From Candidatus Nanopelagicales bacterium (GTDB lineage Bacteria > Actinomycetota > Actinomycetes > S36-B12 > UBA10799), in contig JAUYKX010000279.1 of the NCBI GenBank assembly GCA_030699055.1, positions 1-5,268 of the forward strand: a stretch of DNA of 5,268 bases. The letters run 5' to 3'. This document shows positions 1-5,021 of the stretch, piece by piece. Every line of letters begins with the position of its first letter. Positions within the stretch are counted from its first letter, which is position 1. The position numbers and the translations under genes were made by a program. Under the pieces are notes generated by a model. It was not told the DNA's origin and ran no database searches. It saw only the letters and a program-made list of their open reading frames with translations.

Positions 1-632
<632 letters not shown>

Positions 633-640
633 TAGCGAGA

Positions 641-661
641 ATTCGGCGAAGCCCGCCGAAT
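641..661 (+). terminator. Hairpin just after cysM, possible U-less terminator
   Basis: A perfect 8-bp inverted repeat, ATTCGGCG at 641-648 and CGCCGAAT at 654-661, with a 5-nt loop AAGCC. It begins eight bases after the cysM TGA. No T-run follows, so it is not a classical intrinsic terminator. Actinobacteria often have such U-less hairpins after genes, and the position fits transcript ending or 3' end protection of the cysM message. The dyad is seen directly; termination is inferred. Confidence 0.45.
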
Positions 662-697
662 CGCGAGGCGGTGAAGTCGTTGCGTACCCTGGTTCGA

Positions 698-717
698 CCG
701 ATTGGTCCGTCAATCGG
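698..717. promoter_or_regulatory. Dyad CCGATTG/CAATCGG upstream of the hydrolase gene
   Basis: A perfect 7-bp inverted repeat, CCGATTG at 698-704 and CAATCGG at 711-717, separated by 6 bases. It ends 29 bases before the chosen ATG of the metallo-hydrolase gene. It could be an operator for a dimeric regulator or an RNA hairpin in the leader. I see no convincing -35/-10 pair beside it, so its role is open. With the hairpin at 641-661 it is the main structure in the 633-746 gap. Confidence 0.35.
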
Positions 718-746
718 ATGGGCGTCGGGGTACGGATGATGGGGGG

Positions 747-1499
747 ATGGTTTTGGAACTGACGATTATCGGGTGCTCGGGGTCTTTTCCGGGCCCGGAC
801 TCGGCAGCATCCTGTTATCTGGTCGAGCACGACAACACCAAGATTGTCCTGGACATGGGTAACGGGTCGCTCGGAGCCCTGCAGCGATTGACCGACATCT
901 ACGACCTTGACGCCGTGGTGCTCTCGCACACTCATCTGGACCATTGCGCTGACCTGTGTGCGTATTTTGTCGCCCGGAGTTTTCGGCCGGGCGGTTCCGA
1001 TTCAACGGTTCCGGTGTACGGAACCCCTGGCGTGACGGACCGGATGAATCAGATCTTCGATGGCGGTCGGGGCCGGGGGATGGCAGCTGAATTCGAGTTT
1101 CACGAGTTTGGAGATCGACCGATCGAGATCGGACCCGTTCGCATCACCTCCCGCCGGATGAGACACGTGATCGAAAGCCATGCTGTGAGGCTGGAGGCGG
1201 ACGATACGGCCCTGGTCTATTCGGGAGATACCGGCCCCTGCCCTGAGTTGGCCTCGTTTGCCGTCGGGTCGGACTTGGCGTTGTTCGAGGCGTCCTTCCT
1301 GGACGGTGACGACAACCCTCCCAACCTTCACCTGACCGGCGGGGAGGCGGCGGAAGCAGCCGCCCGAGCCGACGTTGGTCGGCTCGTTCTAACTCACCTG
1401 GTTCCCTGGCACGACCCGGCGCGGGTGCTGGCTGATGCCCAGGCGGGCTGGTCGGGAGAGAATGTGCTGGCCAGAACGGGACTGAAGCTGCGAGTCTGA
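747..1499 (+). CDS. Metallo-beta-lactamase-fold hydrolase, Rv1339-like (probable cyclic-nucleotide phosphodiesterase)
   Basis: 250-residue cytosolic metallohydrolase of the RNase Z/phosphodiesterase branch of the metallo-beta-lactamase fold. No signal peptide is seen. It opens with the first strand and glycine loop LTIIGCSGSFPGP (5-17). The metal motif is SHTHLDHC (60-67; H61, H63, D65, H66). Further likely ligands are H140, D161 in YSGDTG (158-163) and H217 in LTHLVPW (215-221); HLTGGEA (195-201) is a family landmark. The mycobacterial relative Rv1339 was reported as an atypical cAMP phosphodiesterase and likewise sits next to rph, so that activity is the best guess; RNase Z-like action is less likely but not excluded. 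The frame also opens at TTG 702, but homology begins at MVLELTIIGC, so ATG 747 was chosen. Its ribosome-binding site is poor: only a G-run that abuts the ATG. It follows cysM by 114 bases and precedes rph by 103. Confidence 0.9.
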   Translation: MVLELTIIGCSGSFPGPDSAASCYLVEHDNTKIVLDMGNGSLGALQRLTDIYDLDAVVLSHTHLDHCADLCAYFVARSFRPGGSDSTVPVYGTPGVTDRMNQIFDGGRGRGMAAEFEFHEFGDRPIEIGPVRITSRRMRHVIESHAVRLEADDTALVYSGDTGPCPELASFAVGSDLALFEASFLDGDDNPPNLHLTGGEAAEAAARADVGRLVLTHLVPWHDPARVLADAQAGWSGENVLARTGLKLRV

Positions 1500-1602
1500 G
1501 CCGCACGATGGCGAACGATCGCCGGTCCTGAACTTCTGTACCCGACCTAGGCCTGGGTCACATCCTGCCCGGGACCACAAGCTGAAAGGTGAGTAAGCGA
1601 CC
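1500..1602 (+). promoter_or_regulatory. Hydrolase-rph intergenic spacer with two small dyads
   Basis: This gap of about 100 bases holds two short inverted repeats. The first is GGCGA at 1510-1514 with TCGCC at 1519-1523, loop of four. The second is GACCTA at 1544-1549 with TGGGTC at 1554-1559, one G-U pair, loop GGCC. Neither has a T-run after it. They may end part of the upstream transcript or shape the rph leader. I could not recognise a clear promoter, though the gap is long enough for one. Confidence 0.3.
1585..1593 (+). promoter_or_regulatory. Shine-Dalgarno site of rph
   Basis: AAAGGTGAG lies 9 bases before the ATG at 1603. It is the best ribosome-binding site in the left half of the window. 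It fixes the rph start, because homology to RNase PH begins within a few residues of this ATG. Confidence 0.75.
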
Positions 1603-2385
1603 ATGAGCAGATCGGATGGACGCGGTGCCACTGAGCTTCGCCCGGTGCGGTTCCACCGCAATTGGATCGACCAGGGCGAGGGAAACTGCGTGGTTGAGTT
1701 CGGGCGCACTCGGGTGCTGTGTATCGCCTCGTTTTCGCCGGGCGTTCCCCGGTGGCGCCGTGCCTCGGGGCGGGGTTGGGTGACCGCGGAGTACGCCATG
1801 CTGCCCCGGTCGACCGACAGCCGCTCGGGTCGGGAGTCGATCAAAGGAAGGCCGGGCGGCCGAACCCAGGAAATATCCCGACTGATCGGCCGGGCGTTGC
1901 GGGCGGTCGTCGACGATGCGGCGTTGGGTGAGAACACCGTCCACTTGGACTGCGATGTCCTTCAAGCCGACGGTGGTACACGTACGGCGGCGATCACCGG
2001 TGCGTATGTTGCGCTGGTCGACGCCGTTGCCTGGGCGGTCCGGGAGGGTCACGTGTCGGCGAAGGCTACTCCCTTGATCGGCAGTGTTTCGGCGGTCAGT
2101 GTCGGTCTCATCAAGGGTGAGCCCCGGCTCGACCTGCACTACGACGACGATGTGGTGGCTGACACGGACATGAACGTGGTGATGACCGGCGACGGCGATT
2201 ACGTCGAAGTCCAGGGCACGGCCGAGGGGAAACCTTTCGACCGCCCGTTGCTGGACTCGCTGCTGGACCTGGCTGCGCTCGGATGCTCGCAGTTGTCAGC
2301 TGCCCAGCAGCGGGCGCTGGCCGGACCGGCACCTTCCCGGGGTCGACTTATCGACGGGACGCCGGCTCTACCGGCCCTCGGTTGA
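1603..2385 (+). CDS. rph: Ribonuclease PH (tRNA nucleotidyltransferase)
   Basis: Phosphorolytic 3'-to-5' exoribonuclease that trims tRNA 3' ends, using phosphate and releasing nucleoside diphosphates; the family works as a cytosolic hexameric ring. The 260-residue length is normal. Landmarks: the N-terminal [12 protein letters not shown] (4-15), [10 protein letters not shown] (62-71), the [17 protein letters not shown] block (85-101) with R87, [18 protein letters not shown] (117-134) with R127 in the phosphate-binding site, and the metal/catalytic acidic segment around D185 to D189 before MNVVMTG (190-196). The C-terminal VEVQGTAEG (201-209) is also typical, and the last 20 residues are a variable tail. 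A strong ribosome-binding site supports ATG 1603. It lies 43 bases before the chosen rdgB start, in the order found in mycobacteria, and the two are probably co-transcribed. Its stop codon's A is the first base of a triple 17-bp repeat. Confidence 0.97.
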   Translation: MSRSDGRGATELRPVRFHRNWIDQGEGNCVVEFGRTRVLCIASFSPGVPRWRRASGRGWVTAEYAMLPRSTDSRSGRESIKGRPGGRTQEISRLIGRALRAVVDDAALGENTVHLDCDVLQADGGTRTAAITGAYVALVDAVAWAVREGHVSAKATPLIGSVSAVSVGLIKGEPRLDLHYDDDVVADTDMNVVMTGDGDYVEVQGTAEGKPFDRPLLDSLLDLAALGCSQLSAAQQRALAGPAPSRGRLIDGTPALPALG

Positions 2386-2435
2386 GTGATCGGTGAGATG
2401 GAGTGATCGGAATGGCGAAGTGATCGGCATGGCAC
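2385..2435 (+). repeat. Three 17-bp-period direct repeats across the rph-rdgB junction
   Basis: The 9-mer AGTGATCGG occurs at 2385-2393, 2402-2410 and 2419-2427, at exact 17-base spacing. Copies two and three also agree in most of what follows (AATGGC and CATGGC). The array starts on the last base of the rph stop codon and runs into the rdgB start. Each copy carries an ATG shortly after the 9-mer; the ATGs at 2398 and 2412 meet TGA stops in the next copy (ATG GAG TGA; ATG GCG AAG TGA), and the third, at 2429, opens rdgB. The ATG at 2412 has GGAG 8 bases before it. The rdgB ATG has only weak GAAG. Confidence 0.85.
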
Positions 2436-3037
2436 CGTTGAGGGCGGTGCTGGCGACGCGGAATCCGAACAAGGTGCAAGAGGTTGGTCGGATCATGGCG
2501 GACGCGGGCGCCCAAGTGGCGCTGATCGGCGCAGGGGATCTCGCCTGCGAACTTCCTGAAGTTGTTGAGAACGGGGCTTCGTTCGCGGAGAACGCGCTCT
2601 TGAAGGCGCGGTCGGCGGCCCACACGGCGGGGATGATTGCGCTGGCTGATGACTCCGGTCTGTGCGTGGATGCCTTGGCCGGGATGCCGGGGATCTTCTC
2701 TGCCCGGTGGGCCGGTGGTCATGGCGACGACGAGCGCAACCTGACGCTCCTGTTGGATCAACTGCGCGACGTGCCAGATGACCGTCTCGGAGCGCACTTC
2801 ACGTGTGTGGCCGCCGCGGCATTTCCCGATGGCCGCGAGTTGATCGCCCATGGGCGGGTTGATGGCTCGCTGGTTCGCACCCGGCGGGGATCCGGCGGAT
2901 TCGGCTACGACCCGATGTTCCTGCCGTGCGGCTTCTCCTGTACCACCGCCGAAATGGAGCCGGCGGAGAAGGACCTGGTCAGCCACCGAGGTGCGGCTTT
3001 CCGGCAGTTGGCGCGACTGCTGTCCCTGGTTGTTTAG
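2429..3037 (+). CDS. rdgB: RdgB/HAM1 family non-canonical purine NTP pyrophosphatase (dITP/XTP)
   Basis: Cytosolic house-cleaning enzyme that hydrolyses ITP, dITP and XTP to the monophosphate and pyrophosphate, keeping deaminated purines out of DNA and RNA. The 202 residues match the family. Visible: LATRNPNKVQEV (8-19) with K15 and E18 in the nucleotide/metal site, FAENALLKARSAA (52-64), the acidic ADDSGL (73-78) with D74 and D75, the PGIFSARWAGG segment (87-97), GGFGYDPMF (156-164) and the C-terminal SHRGAA (185-190) with K181 just before it; these are the base- and triphosphate-binding signatures. ATG 2429 was chosen because the family starts a few residues before the first strand. GTG codons at 2393 and 2420 are in frame but would add repeat-derived residues. 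It is convergent with the lysozyme gene, and the two frames overlap by four bases. Confidence 0.95.
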   Translation: MAPLRAVLATRNPNKVQEVGRIMADAGAQVALIGAGDLACELPEVVENGASFAENALLKARSAAHTAGMIALADDSGLCVDALAGMPGIFSARWAGGHGDDERNLTLLLDQLRDVPDDRLGAHFTCVAAAAFPDGRELIAHGRVDGSLVRTRRGSGGFGYDPMFLPCGFSCTTAEMEPAEKDLVSHRGAAFRQLARLLSLVV

Positions 3038-4341
3038 AGCCGCGACCAGCTCGATGACGTTCTCGGGCAGGCGGCCCGTCGCCAAGGAGCACCTCGACGC
3101 CTGGCGTGGGCTACAGAACAGATTTCACCATCGGTGAACGTTTGGCGAAGCCATACGGTCCGGGCCCTTTTCTGGCCGAACAGGTGTCCGGCACCGAATC
3201 GCAGATCACGTTTTGTGACCCCCCGACCTTTGAGGGCGCGGGCGAGCTTTCCGCGAAATTTCCTGTGTCGATACGGAACTGCGCGTCGACGGGAGAGCCG
3301 GGCCAATCCGCGCTCCATCCGGGCCAGGGAAGCGGCAGCCGCCGCCTGACCGCGGGGACGCTTTTGCCCGATCGTGAACTGCGGTGGGACGCCGGACAGC
3401 CGGGTCAGGTCCTGGTACTGGGCGTCGGTTCCCAGGAACACATTCAAGTCGATGTATGTGGTGCCGCTGCCCGGAGCAAGGCCTTTGCTGCTGAACTGCC
3501 ACATGACTCGCTTGTCGGTCGGCCAGCCGGATACCGCGGTTGGAAGGGTCCTGCGGTAGTAGTACTCGGCCTGCCAGAGCGGGTACTGGGTCAGTGTCGA
3601 CGTCGGATTGAGTCGAGTCGACAGGTAGTTCGTGTACGTGTAGAGCATGGGTACGCGCCCGGTCAGCTGGTGAGCGGTTGCGAGCCAAGTTTCGGCCCAC
3701 AGGCTCAGATCGGCTTTGTTCAGCGTTGTCTTGCTCGACTCGAGGTCGAGGACCAGCGGAAGTTCACCTGCTTCTACCGGGCCGGTTTGGGCGACCAAGC
3801 CCGTGGCCTGGGCCGTGGCGTCGGCCACGATGTTGGCGGGGTTCGACGTCGGGTTCGCGTACTGGTAAGCGCCGGTCACCATTCCGGCCGCCTTGGCAGC
3901 CGCCTTGTCCTGGTCGTAGTAGGTGTACTTGAGGTACCCCTCCTTGCCGCTCATGAATTCGGAGGCCTTGATGATCACATATTCGATGCCCACTGTCTTC
4001 AGTGCGTTGAAGTCCAGCGTGCCCGGGCCTTGGTGGTTCCAGTAGGACACGTCCACGCCCCGCCTGCCCGTGACCTTCTGCTCTTCCCACGACGTTGCCT
4101 GCCCATCTGAGGTCACCCGGGAACTCGGCAGCTGGTCGGCCCAGGAACCCATGGTGTTCAACGCATCACTGCCCTCGGGCGTGGCCGGAGCTGACGCCGA
4201 GGCTGCCGAGCCGACCAGGGTGACCGCCATGGCCCCTGCCGCGGCCACAGCAGTGGCCTTCCAAACCAGACGTGAGACGCGGGGCGGTTGGCGTACTGGG
4301 CTGCGGGTGGCGCTCGATTGGGCGCGAGAATAGGCAGACAC
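3034..4341 (-). CDS. Secreted GH25 lysozyme-like muramidase with basic C-terminal tail
   Basis: Probable peptidoglycan N-acetylmuramidase acting outside the membrane. The 435 residues hold: a basic N-terminus, a hydrophobic signal segment (about 26-48) with AxA sites ending at A49 or A51, a Ser/Thr-rich linker (52-90) and a GH25 domain (about 93-315). GH25 marks are GVDVSYWNHQG (95-105) with D97, YVIIKASEF (121-129), the catalytic pair LVLDLES (197-202) with D199 and E201, LYTYTNYL (233-240), LWQAEYY (255-261), VMWQFSS (279-285) and IDLNVF (297-302). Residues 328-435 are rich in Arg and Lys and match no domain I know. Third-position GC by hand count is about 90% in the sampled domain core (3901-4080), 81% at 3301-3540 and 56% at 3061-3300, so the last 90 or so residues may be run-on after a lost stop. 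The GTG start has GGGGGA 11 bases upstream. Function is well supported; the C-terminus is uncertain. Confidence 0.88.
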   Translation of the reverse strand: MSAYSRAQSSATRSPVRQPPRVSRLVWKATAVAAAGAMAVTLVGSAASASAPATPEGSDALNTMGSWADQLPSSRVTSDGQATSWEEQKVTGRRGVDVSYWNHQGPGTLDFNALKTVGIEYVIIKASEFMSGKEGYLKYTYYDQDKAAAKAAGMVTGAYQYANPTSNPANIVADATAQATGLVAQTGPVEAGELPLVLDLESSKTTLNKADLSLWAETWLATAHQLTGRVPMLYTYTNYLSTRLNPTSTLTQYPLWQAEYYYRRTLPTAVSGWPTDKRVMWQFSSKGLAPGSGTTYIDLNVFLGTDAQYQDLTRLSGVPPQFTIGQKRPRGQAAAAASLARMERGLARLSRRRAVPYRHRKFRGKLARALKGRGVTKRDLRFGAGHLFGQKRARTVWLRQTFTDGEICSVAHARRRGAPWRRAACPRTSSSWSRL

Positions 4342-4347
4342 GCCTAT
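4330..4347 (-). promoter_or_regulatory. Hairpin holding the lysozyme start codon in its loop
   Basis: A perfect 6-bp inverted repeat, ATAGGC at 4330-4335 and GCCTAT at 4342-4347, with a 6-base loop. In the minus-strand message the loop reads GUGUCU, so the GTG start codon is exactly in the loop. This could limit or expose the start for ribosomes. The structure is seen directly; any regulatory use is inference. Confidence 0.4.
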
Positions 4348-4351
4348 GACG

Positions 4352-4358
4352 TTCCCCC
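4352..4358 (-). promoter_or_regulatory. Ribosome-binding site of the lysozyme gene
   Basis: On the minus strand GGGGGAA covers 4358 to 4352; its GGGGGA core is 11 bases before the GTG at 4341. It is purine-rich but slightly far and only a partial match to GGAGG. It supports the GTG start; no ATG is available before residue 38, which lies inside the signal segment. Confidence 0.5.
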
Positions 4359-4399
4359 AAGTCCGGTCCCAAATGCAAGCCGCCGCCCCGGCGAATTTG

Positions 4400-4428
4400 A
4401 AAAAACCCTGTTGTCAGGCGGTACAGGA
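4400..4428 (-). terminator. Hairpin with six-U tract between tRNA-Leu and the lysozyme gene
   Basis: Read on the minus strand, CCTGT (4427-4423) pairs with ACAGG (4411-4407) across an 11-base loop, with one added U-G pair, followed by six Ts (4405-4400). It lies about 80 bases after the tRNA 3' end and 58 bases before the lysozyme GTG. It may end the tRNA transcript. The stem is short, so it is a modest terminator. A second pairing, CCTG 4418-4415 (minus CCTG) with CAGG 4410-4407, competes for the same bases, so it could also act as an attenuator in the lysozyme leader. Confidence 0.5.
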
Positions 4429-4448
4429 GCAAGTGGTGATTGTGAACC

Positions 4449-4463
4449 ATTACGTAACGTGAC
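4449..4463. promoter_or_regulatory. Tandem GTNAC-like pentamers with a TTACGTAA palindrome
   Basis: On the minus strand, GTCAC, GTTAC and GTAAT follow one another without gaps; the last two form the palindrome TTACGTAA (4450-4457). It lies between the tRNA-Leu gene and the lysozyme. GTNAC half-sites are known for actinobacterial OmpR-family regulators such as GlnR and MtrA, but those usually have about 6-base spacers, which this lacks. Candidate operator only. Confidence 0.25.
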
Positions 4464-4506
4464 CGCTCCGGGCTGCTGGCCACCTTTGGGGCACCGTTGG
4501 CCTTTG

Positions 4507-4588
4507 TGCGGGAGGGGGGACTCGAACCCCCACGCCTTGCGGCACTGGATCCTAAGTCCAGCGCGTCTGCCAATTCCGCCACTCCCGC
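4507..4588 (-). tRNA. tRNA-Leu, anticodon UAG
   Basis: Minus-strand class II tRNA of 82 bases plus a CCA that is not encoded (the three bases after the discriminator A are CAA). The acceptor stem is GCGGGAG (4588-4582) with CTCCCGC (4514-4508). The D arm is GCG...CGC with GG in the loop. The anticodon stem CTGGA/TCCAG encloses the loop CTTAGGA, anticodon TAG, reading CUA and probably other CUN leucine codons. The long variable arm GCC-GCAA-GGC is typical of tRNA-Leu. The T arm is GGGGG-TTCGAGT-CCCCC. All stems pair fully. It lies upstream of, and on the same strand as, the lysozyme gene, with a hairpin/U-tract between. Confidence 0.97.
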
Positions 4589-4601
4589 TCGGCGTGCGGC
4601 G

Positions 4602-4607
4602 ACCATA
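4602..4607 (-). promoter_or_regulatory. Candidate -10 box for tRNA-Leu
   Basis: On the minus strand TATGGT lies with its last base 13 bases before the mature tRNA 5' end, a usual distance for a tRNA promoter. The -35 side is weak: TCAACG (4632-4627), 19 bases further upstream, matches TTGACA at only three positions. Low-confidence call. Confidence 0.3.
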
Positions 4608-4615
4608 CTCGAAGT

Positions 4616-4625
4616 CGGTCGACCG
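4616..4625. repeat. Perfect 10-bp palindrome CGGTCGACCG
   Basis: CGGTCGACCG reads the same on both strands. It lies in the 92-base divergent gap between tRNA-Leu (minus) and the DUF3618 gene (plus), next to the candidate tRNA -10 box. It may be an operator shared by both directions or chance in GC-rich DNA. Confidence 0.3.
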
Positions 4626-4667
4626 TCGTTGAGGCGTGCCTGCCGCGATACCGGGCAACCAGCGTCG

Positions 4668-4673
4668 TAGGCT
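4668..4673 (+). promoter_or_regulatory. Candidate -10 box for leaderless DUF3618 transcript
   Basis: TAGGCT fits the actinobacterial TANNNT -10 pattern and ends 7 bases before the ATG at 4681. That spacing would place the transcription start on the A of the ATG, as in the leaderless messages common in actinobacteria. There is only a weak AGG as ribosome-binding site, which agrees. No good -35 is seen. Confidence 0.45.
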
Positions 4674-4680
4674 CCAACTC

Positions 4681-5004
4681 ATGTCCGATGAAGATCGCCA
4701 GACGCTGGCGGTGGCCGACGCGCCAACCGCAAAACGTAGCCGCAGTGTGGCCGAGATCGAGGCTGAGATCGCCGCATCCCGAGACAACCTGGTCAAGACG
4801 GTAGGCGAGTTACAGGTTGCCGTACGTGTCGCTTTCGATCCGAGAAGGTTGCTGCAGCGGCAGCTCGTTCGCATTCGGGGCTTCTATGTCGACGAATACG
4901 GGGGAGTGCGGCCCGAGCGAGTGGTGGTGACCGTGGGCGTGGTGGTGAGCGTGGTCGTGGTGCGACGAGCGGCTACGCGCCGGCGTCGTCGGTCGCGTCG
5001 CTAG
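4681..5004 (+). CDS. DUF3618 family small membrane-anchored protein
   Basis: 107-residue protein of unknown function. The DUF3618 signature is SVAEIEAEIAASRDNLVKTVGEL (about 22-44), a predicted amphipathic helix found in many actinobacterial proteins. A basic middle part (53-66, including DPRRLLQRQLVRIR) leads to a hydrophobic segment of valines and glycine (81-94), a short single membrane span, and a C-terminal tail of almost only Arg (95-107). By the positive-inside rule the Arg tail should be cytoplasmic, though the flank before the span is basic too. ATG 4681 was chosen over an in-frame GTG at 4636 because the family domain starts soon after it and a leaderless -10 fits. It lies 17 bases upstream of a GroES-family gene, so the two are likely one operon. 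I do not assign a function. Confidence 0.82.
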   Translation: MSDEDRQTLAVADAPTAKRSRSVAEIEAEIAASRDNLVKTVGELQVAVRVAFDPRRLLQRQLVRIRGFYVDEYGGVRPERVVVTVGVVVSVVVVRRAATRRRRRSRR

Positions 5005-5018
5005 TACCGGCAGGTACT
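5003..5018 (+). promoter_or_regulatory. Intercistronic hairpin over the GroES-like gene's ribosome-binding site
   Basis: A perfect 6-bp inverted repeat, AGTACC at 5003-5008 and GGTACT at 5013-5018, with loop GGCA. It overlaps the TAG stop of the DUF3618 gene (5002-5004) and contains the only good ribosome-binding site, GGCAGG at 5009-5014, 7 bases before GTG 5022. Two of the six site bases are in the stem. A ribosome finishing DUF3618 would open it, which suggests translational coupling. Confidence 0.45.
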
Positions 5019-5021
5019 CCT

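Noticed and set aside
702..746. TTG start at 702 for the metallo-hydrolase
   Set aside because: The added 15 residues have no family support and would lie over the dyad at 698-717; ATG 747 matches the conserved first strand.
2348..3085. A 245-codon minus-strand open frame opposite rdgB
   Set aside because: The protein is low-complexity and without family features; the plus strand carries full RdgB signatures.
3206..3218. TCAC/GTGA mini-hairpin in the lysozyme tail as a terminator
   Set aside because: Only four pairs; frequent by chance.
3206..3700. A frameshifted true C-terminus of the lysozyme in another minus frame
   Set aside because: The 164-codon alternative frame is overlapped by conserved GH25 motifs in the main frame and has no family features of its own.
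3106..4110. A 334-codon plus-strand open frame opposite the lysozyme gene
   Set aside because: It mirrors the high-GC lysozyme reading frame, gives no recognisable domain, and the minus strand carries clear GH25 motifs and a signal peptide.
4478..4502. GGCCA/TGGCC hairpin just after the tRNA as its terminator
   Set aside because: Only five pairs around a 15-base loop and no U-tract; the structure at 4400-4428 is a better candidate.
4342..4506. A c-di-AMP (ydaO-type) riboswitch in the lysozyme leader
   Set aside because: Such switches precede many actinobacterial cell-wall hydrolases, and a GGGGGAA segment near the start is suggestive, but I could not find the other conserved parts of the motif. 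A covariance-model search would decide.
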